From assembly GCA_934045905.1 (NCBI GenBank), contig OW203763.1, positions 49,948,121 to 50,012,120 on the forward strand: a stretch of DNA of 64,000 nt, written 5' to 3'. Of the stretch, positions 1 through 11,445 are shown piece after piece. The DNA comes from Leuctra nigra (taxonomy: Eukaryota > Arthropoda > Insecta > Plecoptera > Leuctridae). Below the pieces are notes generated by a model. It saw nothing but the letters and a program-made list of their open reading frames with translations. It ran no database searches and had not been told where the DNA came from. The stretch's first letter is position 1. Each line of letters begins with the position of its first letter. The position numbers and the translations under genes are program-made.

Positions 1-887
1 GAAGCGAGCGTCTCCTTTTGGCTCTTTTGGCACGGACCTCTGTTTTTTTTTTTTTTTTTTTTTTTCTGTTACTGACGATAAACAGGTCAGAGTTTTTCTT
101 CGATCGAGCTGAAATTTTGCACACATGTACGTAACATTTCTGATTGTTGCAGACCTTAATTTTTTTGAAATTCATTTATTGGTTCAAATTTTAAAAAAAA
201 ATAACTTTCGACTGGTTGTTTCGATCAAATTGAAATTTTGACAAGTCATTACCCCCAACATTATACCCAATCAAACAAAGTTTCAGCCAAATCCTCCCAT
301 TGGTTAAAATTTAAAACCATCTTTTCTGTGTTTTTAGACATTTAAACTAGAACCGATTGAACGATCAACTTATAACTTCGCATGATGGTTGGGACCAACA
401 TTATCTGCATTTTTGACAATTTTCATACTAATCTGTGTTTAAATCCGACAGTTATTGACATTTTACGGACTTTTTGCGTGTTGGCTGTCAAATTCACGGC
501 GACTTCGACTCTTCAGTTCAAGGCAAGGTAGTTAGAGCAGAAACTTTCAAACGCATATGAAACTGATAATGACCATTCAACAGTCGATCTGATATTGTGT
601 AGATACACTTATATCATATGAGTGGTCTCAGGTATATTTTTTGAAGGAGATCCTGTGATTTTTGAAAATAAACACGGAACCGTTCAATCATAAAGGTTCA
701 ATCGATGAACTTAAAGCTTTGCATGGTTATTTGGACTAATATTTTAGGAATTTTTTGAGATTTTTATACCAATCTGTGGCGAAATTTTAGAATTATTTCC
801 TTTTAATGACATTTTCGATAGACCGGTTCGAGATGTTGCGCGTATCCGTGCTCGCTCATCAACGCGTTACTCAGAGCGTTTTCCTAG
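1..887 (+). mobile_element. Helitron/Helentron-like non-autonomous element, copy 1 (5' end cut by window)
   Basis: Non-coding dispersed repeat, one of eight copies here. The window begins inside its 5' motif (GAAGCGAGCGTCTCC), followed by the shared TTTTGGCTCTTTTGGCACGG and a poly-T run. The 3' end has GCTCGCTCATCAACGCG, the hairpin arms AACGC and GCGTT, then TTTTCCTAG at 887 and a host T. The interior is AT-rich, shares short blocks with the other copies and has no ORF. It is an internally diverged, longer version of the roughly 600-bp copies. Confidence 0.75.
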
Positions 888-1330
888 TAATCTAATACAA
901 TAAGTTTGAATGTTCCGTTGACACAAAATTGGTAAATTTAGAACAAACTGTAATACGATAATTGTTTGTATATTGTACTTCATACTTCCTTCCTTTGATC
1001 GAGCCCCGCTCAGCTGGATAATTTTTACGACATTCATTGATTTCATTGGAACTTACCATAAAAAAAATATTTTGTCGAACAATCTGTGTTCATAGTATTT
1101 TCCTTCGATTATTTAATAATTGATATAGATAAGTATACCTACTTATTATAAAAATAATAATTCTTAATCCCATCACTCAAAAGTTCTTCTTGTCCAATAC
1201 TCCCTGTCGATGCGTTTTCATATGAAACTCATAGTAAATGTAACGACCCGATCCACTGATTGCACTCCAACCACGTTTTTGCATGCATTTTCTCCATCAT
1301 AAAATGATCTACCTAAATAAAGTTATTTGT
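888..1330. other. AT-rich DNA, nothing recognised
   Basis: No coding potential, repeat unit or structured RNA recognised. It probably belongs to intron 1 of the fatty acid synthase gene on the minus strand, because the splice donor of that exon lies at 4062 and points this way. Confidence 0.4.
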
Positions 1331-2060
1331 GTGAAAATAATTTGATGTTGATAAAAGAGTAAACCATTTGCAAACCAGTGGTGATGTGTTGGTTAACTAT
1401 ATTTGGCTATCAGCTGGTGACTAATTGGTTAGCATTGGTTTACAAAAAAGTAAACCAATTGTAAACCAGATGGTGATGTATTGGTTTCATTTCTTCGGTT
1501 ATCTATCGGTAATGAATTGGTTTGCCTTGGTTTGTGTGGTTTGAATTGACGTGAAATGGTGATCAAATGGTGATGAATGTTGGCTTGCTGTAGAAGGTTG
1601 GTTATGTCGGGTTTACAAATGGTGATCAATTGGTAACCTCGGTTATCAAAATGTGATCAGTTGGTGATCAGTTAGTGATGTATTCCTTTTACTAGGGCAA
1701 GCTCTCGGCTAACACAAACCAACTGATAGCCAAAACATACCAATTCATCACCATTATAAACCAATTGGTCACCAAAACAAACCAACTGATAGCCAAGATC
1801 TCGGCTAACACAAACCAACTGAGAGCAAGAACACACCAATTCATCACCATTATAAACCAATTGGTCACCAAAACAAACCAACTGATAGCCAAGATCTCGG
1901 CTAACACAAACCAACTGAGAGCAAGAACACACCAATTCATCACCATTATAAACCAATTGATCACCAAAACAAACCAAATGATAACCATTGAGAATGAATT
2001 GATCACCAAAACTAACCAATAGGTAACCATTTGATCAGCAAAACACACCAATAGATAACC
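1331..2060. repeat. Minisatellite with roughly 97-bp units and inverted flank
   Basis: The right half (about 1690-2050) contains two to three copies of a unit of about 97 bp rich in ACCAATTGGTCACCAAAAC, CTGATAGCCAAGATCTCGG and ACACACCAATTCATCACC. The left half (about 1370-1680) carries the same words on the opposite strand (TTGGTTTACAA, GGTGATGTATTGG), so the whole block is a loose inverted repeat. The open frames here on both strands are a by-product of the repeat and are repetitive themselves. It is possibly the interior of a foldback element; no clear termini were found. Confidence 0.6.
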
Positions 2061-2214
2061 ATTTGATCACTAATGCATTCCAAGAATTAAGAACAAAAAT
2101 TCACAAGTTTAATCAATTACTGCAACTTAATTAAGATTCATAAGCACATTTTGATCACATATCTGTAGAGAATAATTGGAAAAGTACAATTAGCATGCTA
2201 ATTTAAATTATTTT

Positions 2215-2300
2215 GCTGCGACGAAGATTTGAACGCGGGTCCCTCTGCGTGGCATCTCACAGTGTACGCTCTGCGCCATGGAGGCAGTTGACTTTTCCTG
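2215..2300 (-). mobile_element. tRNA-derived SINE head
   Basis: On the minus strand there is an A-box-like TGGCGCAGAGCG, then about 35 bp later a B-box-like GCGTTCAAATCTTCG, the spacing of an internal RNA polymerase III promoter. It lacks a convincing cloverleaf. A similar tail word (ATTATTTTGCTSCGACGA) occurs near 5141-5165, so this looks like a repeat family rather than a tRNA gene. Confidence 0.5.
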
Positions 2301-2406
2301 CACTGAAACGGCTATACCCAGAACCGGCTCTGGTCTGTTGTTAACTATGAACTATCAAATATCACAAAATGTGTCAAATATTGTAGTAATGTTGTAATTA
2401 CTCTTA

Positions 2407-3611
2407 GGCCAAGCAACGAAGCATTTAACCCGGAACAAATTGCAAGATTTGTCTTTTTCATCAGACCTTATTCAGAAAAATTCGCTGATTACAACAACAA
2501 AAAAGATTTACGCAGAGATGTGAAGGAAAATTGCCCAAAATTACGTGTAAAGTTCAAATTTTGAGAACGTAAAATATTTTTTTTAAGAATCACAGGATAC
2601 ATTTTGATATTTGTTTTCAATAAAAAGTATGTATTATATTAGGATACAATACTCGGAAAAAAATTGGGTGATAATATGAATTTTTTTTTATTTATTCAAT
2701 TATTTAATAAAATGACGTAATTTAAATAATTAGTCGTAGTGACGTAACTAAAGAAGCTAGAACAAATGTTTTTACGGGAAAATTTTGGTAATTAATATTA
2801 CCAATATTTTGGTAATATTTTTAATATTAGGTTAATATTTTTGGTATGAATATGATCAAAAGTTCACCACGCATCTACTAATTGTTGTCAAACAAAATTT
2901 TAATCAAATTATATGAAAAATTAAACATCAATATAACGCAATTATTGGCATATCGGCGGAACTGTTTGATCAATATATACTATACCATATACTTATATAA
3001 TATACAATATATACTTATAGAATTTTGGCACCTGATAAAACCTAGCCCAAAGAGAGATTTGGGACGCCATTTTGAAACCGGAAGTGGCATCATCTTGAAA
3101 ACGGCTGAACCGATAATAACGGAACTGGTGGCAATCGAAATGGAAATTTTGTTTGACAACAATTAGTAGATGCGTGGTGAACTTTTGATCATATTCATAC
3201 CAAAAATAGTAGGCTTTATTACCAACATTTTCCCGTAAAAACATTTATTCTAGCTCCTTTAGTTACGTCCCTACGACTAATTATTTAAATTACGTCATTT
3301 TATGAAATCATTGAATAAATCCAAAAATAATTAATATTATCACCCAATTTTTTTCGAGTATTGTATCCTAATATAATACATACTTTTTATTGAAAACAAA
3401 TATCAAAATGTGTTCTGTGATTCTAAAAAAAATATTTTATGTTCTCAAAATTTGAACTTTACACGTAATTTTGGACAATTTCCCTTCACATCTCTGCGTA
3501 AAACTTTATTTTGTTGTAATCAGCGAATTTTTCTGAATAAGGTCTGATGAAAAAGACAAATCTTGCAATTTGTCCCGGGTTAGGCCTGTTTTTAGCCTTC
3601 GTTGCTTGGCC
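2407..3611. mobile_element. 1.2-kb foldback (long terminal inverted repeat) DNA element, TA-flanked
   Basis: The left arm (2407-2902) and right arm (3142-3611) are imperfect reverse complements about 0.5 kb long, separated by a central spacer of about 240 bp. The termini are GGCCAAGCAACGAAG and its complement CTTCGTTGCTTGGCC. Both outer flanks are TA (2405-2406 and 3612-3613), consistent with a TA target duplication. No transposase is encoded; short ORFs in it are arm shadows. It lies in the presumed first intron of the fatty acid synthase gene. Confidence 0.75.
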
Positions 3612-3613
3612 TA

Positions 3614-4062
3614 TCTGCATCGTTCGTTGGTGCGAAAACACTGCTCATATTTGTTGCTATACGAACCCTCGTCAACCGAAGGCACAAAGAACTTCCTCGG
3701 GTGACAATCTTATCAAAGAAAGTATAGAAGTGTATGAATACGTGGTTCACTTTTCTTTCTCTTTGGATTGTTTATCAAAGACGTACGTTTAAAGTGAACC
3801 GTTTTATCCGATTATGTATTATCACTTCAAGCAAGATTCTCAACAAATGTAATTAAATTGGCCCTAATTTCAGTCCATTTTATTTGATTAAAATAAAAAC
3901 ATATGAACACTTGTTTATTTCTGAGATGAATCCAACGGGAAAACATTTCACTTTAGTTTTTGTGTGAAAGACACGAATGATTATATAATACGTAAAAGAT
4001 GTTACATCGCAAAAATATCTAGTTAAGCCACTTGTTATGTATAGTAAGATTTTACAACTAAC
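3614..4062 (-). other. Start of intron 1 of the fatty acid synthase gene
   Basis: Intron sequence inferred from the splice donor GTTAGT (4062 downwards) that ends the fatty acid synthase exon. No second exon was found by eye between here and position 1, so the intron probably runs out of the window and contains the elements at 1-3611. Confidence 0.5.
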
Positions 4063-4210
4063 CTCCTGCTCTCCAATGTACATCTTGGGTTTCTTTCACC
4101 ATATCAACCTTGTTGAAGAGATTTTCTCGCAACTCGTCGACATCATCTGCACTGGGAAAGCAGCCACTGACACCCGCAATGACAATGTCATTTCCACTTC
4201 TTCCAGACAT
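4063..4210 (-). CDS. Fatty acid synthase, first coding exon (start of the beta-ketoacyl synthase domain)
   Basis: The exon encodes 49 residues plus one base, from MSGRSGNDIVIAG to VHWRAG. It matches the N-terminus of animal type I fatty acid synthase, where the ketoacyl synthase domain opens with D-I/V-V-I-x-G-x-S-G-x-F-P, followed by D-E-L-R-E-N-L-F and V-D-M-V. In animals this cytosolic multifunctional enzyme builds palmitate from acetyl- and malonyl-CoA. The ATG at 4210-4208 is the first in-frame Met: an in-frame TAA lies 51 bases upstream, and the base at -3 is a purine (GACATG). The exon ends GGAG|GTTAGT, a good donor in phase 1. The catalytic Cys-His-His and all other domains would lie on later exons at lower coordinates outside the window. 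A single-exon pseudogene remnant cannot be excluded, but the intact donor and absence of lesions argue for a live gene. Confidence 0.8.
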
Positions 4211-5474
4211 GTCGAAACGAACAAACTCAACCGGTAACACACAAGAACTAACTTATATGAGGTGATGAAGAGAGAAGGTGATTACTGATGAGTGAGTGCT
4301 TGGGTAATCTTGATGAAAGACTACTAACTATTATCAACTCAACTTGCTACCTCTTATAACAATTGTTTCACACGACCTTGAATATTTCAACCAATAGACC
4401 AAAAGAGCTTTCCATTGTTTGATTAAATGTTAGTGTGTATTATTCATAGATTCTTGTGACCAAGTGTCGTTTACGAATAATTTAAAATAATTCCATTTGC
4501 GTTTTGAATCTCTTAAATCGAACAAGTAAGGATTGCAAGCTGCTTGTAGGAATTATAAAAGAATGTCATATGGCGTGGGAGTGTATAAATTCAAATGCTT
4601 CGCAGCAGGTAGGCCTGAAAGGAAATAGGAAGGACAATGAAGTTTGAATATTTAATTTCGAATAGTTTAATAGTATTATCATAATAAATCTCTGTACAAA
4701 TGCATGTAGTACATTATTAGGAATAAGTTTATAAAATTAGGTATCCATATTTCAAAATTTCAATTGCACCCCGTAGGTACTAAAATAATGTTGCCCAGAA
4801 ACTGCAAATCATTTGAACATCAGCTGTGCACATATGTGCACATAATGATGGTAATAAGTTGCACAGTTTGTTTCATATTCTTTGCACATTATGTGCACAT
4901 TGCACATCATGATTTGGAACTAAGTAAAGAAGTTGCACATTATGCAACTGTGTACATTATTATGTGCATATTATGTGCACAATTTTCATCTATAACTACA
5001 AAGAACACGCCTAAAACAAAATACTAAAGATAATTTCATTATATCAACTTAATTAACATCCTGTATGGTAATTTAAACCACACAACTGTAAGAAGTTATA
5101 CCTATATTGAACATTACAACAATCCTGTAAAGTGAAATTATTTTGCTCCGACGACCACATTCCAAGTCAGAGCTGGGTTGGCAGGGGACTTGTAATATTT
5201 TCAACAAAGTAATAAGCTCTGTAGATTGTCCACTTTTATTAATTAGGTCCCGCTGTTAACACAGTGGAGCAAATGAAGTGTTGTGAAATTTGTTGTACAT
5301 ACTTATTTTAAAGATAATAGATCAGTTAAAATTTTGGTGATACGCTTATTTTGAGCCCATTCTTTCTGTTGTTTTTATTTTGCTGTCCATAATAATGCAC
5401 CATATTAATTTTATTGAATACATAATTGTCATTCTAAATAATTAAAAGTACAGAAAACATGAAAGAGATATTTA
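4211..5474. other. 5' flank of fatty acid synthase exon, with GTGCAC-rich tract
   Basis: This holds the 5' UTR and promoter side of the minus-strand fatty acid synthase gene; no TATA box stands out. About 4815-4985 is a low-complexity tract of repeated GTGCACATTATG words on both strands. About 5141-5200 resembles the tail of the SINE at 2215-2300. The rest is AT-rich with nothing recognised. Confidence 0.4.
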
Positions 5475-6089
5475 TTGAGCGAGCGAAGCGAGCGTAACCA
5501 CGGTACTCTTATGGCACTTTCCCTGCGTGAATTTGTTTATTTTTTATATATTTTTTGCCTAACCAATCGATCTGAAATTTTGCACACATATTAACGTAAT
5601 CTATGCGGTCCCTGGGATCGTTTTTGAAAGGGATCCGGTGATTAATTCAAATTAAAAAAATATTATCCTTCGATTGGTTGGTCCGATCAATTTTAAATTT
5701 TGACAAGTCATTACCACTAACATTTTATCCAATCATACACAGTCAGCCAATCATTTGGCTCCAATCAGCCAAATCCCCTCATTGGTTAAAATTTAAACCC
5801 ATCTTTCCTGTGATTTTTGAAATTAAAACTATAATCGATTGACCGATCAACTTAAAACTTCGCGTGGTCATTGGGATCTGTCGTTATTTTCAAAAGATAT
5901 TGTAATTTTAAGGAAATTTTATTCAATAATCTTGAAATATTTGAAAAATTACTACATTTTCACCCCCGCCTTCTTGATGCTTCAGTACCAAGGCCTGTAG
6001 AGCAGCTGATACCTTGCAAACGCATATCAAATCGGATTCAAAGGCCAGAAAGCTCGCTCATCAACGCGTTTTACTGAGCGTTTTCCTAG
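5475..6089 (+). mobile_element. Helitron/Helentron-like non-autonomous element, copy 2
   Basis: A complete 615-bp copy. It begins TTGAGCGAGCGAAGCGAGCG after ...TTTA and ends AACGC-GTTTTACTGA-GCGTT then TTTCCTAG, followed by T. It has the family block CTGAAATTTTGCACACAT near the 5' end and no ORF. The subterminal GCTCGCTCA near the 3' end is the reverse complement of the 5' TGAGCGAGC. Confidence 0.8.
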
Positions 6090-6639
6090 TTAAACAATTG
6101 GCATTAATATGCGCAAACCTGTTTAATTCCCTTCAAGATATAATTTAGTATCATTAATAATATTAAATTCAAAATGTGTCGCATTGATCATGTGTATGCT
6201 AGGATAAAGAATCAACAAATCAATGTCAGCTATTGTTACTAAAAAAATTATTGATCATTACATGGTGTTGGTTGATATGTATATGGAAGGAATTATTAAT
6301 ATAGACAAAAATCAATATGTAATCAGAGAATTATTTGCGATGATAAATTGAAACAATTGTTTGAGAAAGTAAATTGGTCAACATTTTTGGAGAGTAAAGA
6401 TAGTGTTGAACTCTATTATAAAATAGTGGACACGTTTAAGCACTGTAAAATAAGCATAATAAGGCTACTTTGATACAAAATTTGAATTGTAAAAATATGT
6501 TGCTTAAAAATTAAATGACTAAAGATTTGTTGATGAAAGAATAAAATTAAAGAATGTAGCCAGGATACATTATGTAAAAAATATATATATAGAATTCTAT
6601 GAGATGCATAAACATGAGAGTATAAAAATTTAGAAATGA
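6090..6639. other. AT-rich DNA, nothing recognised
   Basis: No gene, repeat or structured element recognised between the Helitron-like copy and the 3' tail of the minus-strand LINE. Confidence 0.4.
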
Positions 6640-8633
6640 ATAGAATAGAAGAAGAATAGAATAGAATATATGTTTATTGTCAATTATAAATCACATACAA
6701 TAATTATGAATGACATTCAAATAGAACATGAACTAATCAATATTAAAATTAAAACTAATAAATTCCTCGACTGTATAAAAAGCATTTGCCAGTAAAACGT
6801 TATTCACCTTAGCTTTGAAAAGATGAAATGGAATGTTATTATTTTTAAAATCCGCAGGTAACTTATTGTACAAAACTACTGCTGAATTTTTGGGCCCCTT
6901 CTTATACAATGTGGAACTATGGCTGTTTACATACAAATCAGAGAATTGGTTTCTTGTTAAATGACTATGGATTGAATGGACACTGGTGAAAGATGACATA
7001 TTTTGTTTTACATATAATAAACTGTTCAAAATATACAAACTTGGAAATGTTAAAATAGCATTACTTATAAAATATGGCTTGCAGCTTTCATTTGTCTTAT
7101 CTCTCTTAATATTAAAAAGGACCCTCATGATACGTTTCTGCATTATGAACACTTTTTTAGATTTTGAATGATTCCCCCATATTATTACATTATAGTACAT
7201 GTGTGAAACACATAATGCATAGTACATACTCATTAGGGCCTCTGGGGAAATATTATGCTTTAGTCTCTTTAGTGCGTAGCAGCTCGACGCTAATTTAGAA
7301 CATATGTTTTTTATGTGTGTATTCCACCTGAGATTAGAGTTAATTGAAACACCTAAAAGTTTTACTTCCTCCTTTGTGTTTAATAGTTTATTCCCCATTT
7401 TTATAGAATATAAATTAGTTCCACTATTAACTCCATGTTTCGACTGTCGAGCAAAAAGCATAACATTTGTCTTTTTAATATTAACACTAAGGCGTATATC
7501 CAAGAAATACTTCAATAAGTTATTAATTACAAGTTCCGTTTTTAAAAGTAGTGCTTCTACAGTTGTATCTGAAATCACAATGGTTGTATCGTCTGCATAT
7601 AAAGTTATAATTCCTAAATCTTTCACACATTCTGGCAAGTCATTTACATATAATAAAAATAGAAGAGGTCCTAGAATGGAGCCTTGAGGAACACCTATCC
7701 TTATTGGTTCACTATTTGATGTAACCTCTCTTGTGCTTGATCAGGATCAGTTAATTTAACAATTTGTGACCTATTTTCTAAATAAGAACTATACAGATCA
7801 TTACATATACCCCTGACTCCTAAACTACGTAATTTATTTAGAAGTATGCCGTGATCTACTAGGTCAAATGCCTTACTTAAGTCCAGAAAAAGACCCATAA
7901 CCTTCTGATTACTGTCAATTGAAGAAATTATGCCGTTAATAACTTCATAAATTGCCGTCGATGTTGACTTACCGGGAACAAATCCATGTTGGGTTTTCGA
8001 TAAAATGTTTTGTTATTGAAGTAATTCTAGTAATCTTTTATGCATGATTTTTTCAAATATTTTTGAAAACGCAGGCAAAATTGCAACCGGCCGATAGTTT
8101 TCAACCTTTTTTTTACAATCCTTTTTATAAAGCGGTTTGATCAATGGTATCTTTAATTTTTGTGGAAAAATACCGGAAGTAATTGATGCATTGATTATGT
8201 TTTCTAATGGTGTTGCCAGGACTGTAATGCACTGTTTCACGAGCAGTGACGGAATACCGTCTATACCTGAAGCTTTGCTGTTGGACATTTCTTTAGCGAC
8301 TAAACATATTTCACTAGCAGTTACCGGATAAAAATACATTGATGATGGATTGTTCCATTCCCCTATGTTCTGTGTACTTTTTTCATCCCCACTAGTCTGC
8401 TGATCAGATGATTCAATTAACTTACTCGCACAAGTGGCAAAATAGTTATTGAAAATATTCGCAACCTCTATCTGACTTGTGGTTTCCTTTCCCTCGTGAC
8501 CCTATTTTGCAAGTTTTCTTTTCACCTCTATTCAAATTTTCGTTTATAATTTTCCATGTAGTTTTAATTTTATTCACTGAATTTAAAATTTGTTCACTAT
8601 GAAAATCATATTGTCCGTCCTATTTATAAAAAA
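6640..8633 (-). pseudogene. LINE reverse transcriptase, 5'-truncated and disrupted
   Basis: Non-LTR retrotransposon fragment read right to left. The linker before the RT (EVANIFNNYFA) lies near 8450, RT motifs ASGIDGIPS and YRPVAILPAFSKIFEK at 8339-8013, LDLSKAFDLVDH at 7898-7701, and GVPQGSILGP then YADDTT at about 7690-7570. The RT C-terminal region ends at 6733, followed by AATAAA and a TTCTA-repeat 3' tail near 6640. Lesions are an in-frame TAA at 8013 and a frameshift near 7740. The 5' part is lost where a Helitron-like element abuts at 8634. It is similar in layout to the LINE at 26300-29785 but not the same copy. It is not a functional element. Confidence 0.85.
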
Positions 8634-9481
8634 CTAGGAAAACGCTCTGAGTAACGCGTTGATGAGCGAGCACGGATACGCGCAACACCTCGAACCGAAA
8701 TTCTGTTTATCGAAAATGTCCCAATTCCTAAAATATTGGTCCCAATAACCACGCAATGTTTTAACTTAAGTTGATCGATTAAACCTTTGGGATTGAACGA
8801 TTCCTTGTTAATTTTCAAAAATCACAGGATCTCGTTTTAAACGGTCATCAGTTTCATATACGTTTGAAAGTTTCTGCTCTAACAACCTTGAACTGAAGAT
8901 TCGAAGATGCCGTGAAATGTGAAATTAGAGAAATATGACAGCCAACACGCAAAATATCCGTAAACTGTCAATAACTTTTTAATTTAAACACAGTTTAGTC
9001 TGAAAATTGTCAAAAATACTGATAATGTTGAACCCAATGACCATGCAAATTTTTAAGTTGATCGGTCATACAGTTCTGGTTTAAATTTAAAAAAGCACAT
9101 GAAATATTTTTTTAATTTTTAACCAATGGGAGGATTTGGCTGAAAATTTGTAAAATAAGAGACAATGTTGGTCTTAATGACCATGCAAAATATAAGGTTG
9201 ATCACATTTGTCGAAGACCATTTTCATTTTTCAGCCTATCAGGAGATGTTTATTTAAATTTTAACCAATCAATGGATTTCAAAAAAAATTTGGGTCAGCA
9301 AACAGAAAAGTTGTCTCTACATGTGTGCAAAATTTCAGATCGATAGGTGAAATGGTGCAACTTCTATTGCTCCAGATAGCAGCCAAAAGTAAAAACAAAA
9401 ACAAAAAAAAAAAAAAAAAAAAAAAAAAACAGAGGTCCGTGTCAAAAGAGTCAAAAGGAGACGCTCGCTTCGCTCGCTCAA
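8634..9481 (-). mobile_element. Helitron/Helentron-like non-autonomous element, copy 3
   Basis: Reverse-oriented copy of 848 bp. Read on the minus strand it begins TTGAGCGAGCGAAGCGAGCG, has a poly-T run (poly-A at about 9404-9429 on the plus strand), carries the 3' GCTCGCTCATCAACGCG block and ends TTTTCCTAG followed by T. It abuts the truncated LINE at its left side. Confidence 0.8.
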
Positions 9482-10140
9482 TTAGATTATCTTCAATATG
9501 CAAATTATATACCAATATCTTTATAACCAGTTATTGAGACAATTTTAAAACGAGTAATTGGGAATTCTCCTCTAAATTAAATTTCCAAATTATTGTATTA
9601 TTATCCCATTCGTAGGCCTTGGGAAGATAGAAAAAATTCTTGTCATGGTAGTTCATGATCTTGGCACTACAAATGATGTATATTGCATTATATCTCATTT
9701 TCTGCAGCAATGTTTTCCTAATTTTTTCGTTTTGACACTATATCTTTAGTGTTTGTTAGTCAATAAGCCCAAAATTAAAATATATGTTACAATATAATCA
9801 TAACTATAATAAAAAAAATTATAACGCATTTTTTTTAATTATTTCATTTTTTCATTGTTGCAAATTTTAAATAATCAATATATTTTACTATTGTTACAAA
9901 ATTCTTATACTTGAGCCATAAGTAGATGCTATGAACATAATTCTATTATTTTAAATTATTTTAAGCTTAATAATATAACTATTTGAGTTAAATATTGAGA
10001 TTTTAATTAAAAAACCACCCTTAAATGTATGTTCTCCACGGGCGGTGGGAAGAAGTATTCCCACTCAAATTTAGGGGTGGTTTCGATATCACAAAAATCC
10101 AAAATGGTTCTAGTTGGTCTTACAATGTGCAATAGACGAT
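9482..10140. other. AT-rich DNA with a 72-bp inverted repeat
   Basis: Mostly AT-rich and uninformative. A small palindrome lies at about 10012-10083 (AAACCACCC...GGGGTGGTTT, inner arms TTAAATG and CAAATTTA), possibly a short MITE relic. Confidence 0.35.
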
Positions 10141-10555
10141 CCCAGGTAGCACAAACCCTCTAAAATATATTGGGCCGACCTTGGCTGGGTGATCTTGGGC
10201 AAAAATTGGCATGTTAACAAAGTGTGAATGATGGGCCTATCTAGGCATCACAATGTTGTCCCAATATTCTTCCAATGTTATTAATAATGGCCCCAGATCT
10301 GCCCAATGATGGTTCAACAATATTCTTCCTATATTGTAAAGACGATGATGGCCCATTACTGGGTTGAGACTGGCCATTATTTAGCCATTATTACCCCTTT
10401 ATTGGCTGGGCGATATAGGCACAATGTCGAATTGTTAACAAAGTGTTGTTGTGGGGCCATTATTGGCTATGTTGGCCAATATTTAATGAATATTGTCCCA
10501 ATATATGGTAAAATATTATTTTATATTGGTACGATAACGGCTATATAATGGGTAT
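10141..10555 (+). repeat. Dispersed repeat starting CCCAGGTAGCACA with degenerate CCAATATTG units
   Basis: It begins CCCAGGTAGCACAAA and continues as loosely repeated words such as TTGGGC, CCAATATT and TGGCCATTAT. The same start and the same vocabulary occur on the minus strand at 20333-20957. The interior reads open in places only because it is repetitive. Probably a non-autonomous transposon with internal degenerate tandem repeats. Confidence 0.6.
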
Positions 10556-11314
10556 AATGGGCAAAAAATAAAAAAATAAAAATTAAATTTCATGTGATTC
10601 ATATATTGATTCAATGTCACAGTCAACCAATTTCCTAGCATCAGTTATCTGAAAGCAATGGAGAAAGATAGCATGTTAGTACATTTTATAAAATCTGGAT
10701 GGGCTGGGACGCGAACCTCGGAACTCTGCGTGACGATGTGCTGCCTCAACCCGATGCGCCATGGAGGTTGACAGGAAAGTTAGTGGTAGGTGACATGCCA
10801 TTCTCAGCTCAGTAGCTGGATGCCGTGACTTTATATAAGACGCGATGTTGTTAGATTTGTACATTTAGTTTAAGTCATATCGACACAATTTTATTAAAAA
10901 CTGTATCATGTACAGTACAATGTATTGTATTGTGTTCTCGTGTTTTCTGTACGAATAATTCCGGTTATTTAATGTATCAAGAACTTAAGAGATTATCGTT
11001 CATGCAGTTCCAGTTATCGCCACTAGATAGGGGTAGCATCGTCTTTGAAGGGTAGCAGGGGAAAGTAGGCAACTAAATTGCCATTGGGGTGGTGCAAGGT
11101 GCATACATCTACGGGTAATAGCAACAATAATATATATCCCAGGTACCATTAATTTTGATGCGAAATATAATTGTATCTTTGCATTGCATTAACAAATTAG
11201 ACATTTCATTTGAAAAGTGCTTTTAATTTTTATAGAAAATTCAAATAGATTTTATTTGTTACAAACAGAATTTATATTTTACGCAAAGTTTGTGTCTTAA
11301 ATATTCTATAATGG
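10556..11314. other. Unannotated DNA containing a SINE head
   Basis: AT-rich; apart from the SINE-like block at 10693-10775 nothing is recognised. Confidence 0.35.
10693..10775 (-). mobile_element. tRNA-derived SINE head
   Basis: On the minus strand an A-box-like CATGGCGCATCGGGTTGAGG is followed at normal spacing by a B-box-like GAGGTTCGCGTCCCAG. The leading words CAACCTCCATGGCGCA resemble the SINE at 2215-2300, so the two may be one family. No clean cloverleaf was found. Confidence 0.45.
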
Positions 11315-11445
11315 CCCTATAACGTCTCACTGATCTGCAACTAGAGGCTAATGGCGACGGATGAATGATTATGATTATGAAAAAAACGGGAAGGATGGAC
11401 GGTAGGTAGGATTCGATCGCGGTGAATTGGGGAACCTTCCCATAA
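11315..11445 (-). mobile_element. SINE body fragment
   Basis: This shares with the longer SINE at 14451-14720 the block CTAATGGCGACGGATGAATG and the GGAAGGATGGA and TTCCCA words, in reverse orientation. The tRNA-like head is missing. Confidence 0.5.

Noticed and set aside
1672..2051. Repetitive open frames of 85-119 codons
   Set aside because: They are translations of a tandem repeat in several frames on both strands.
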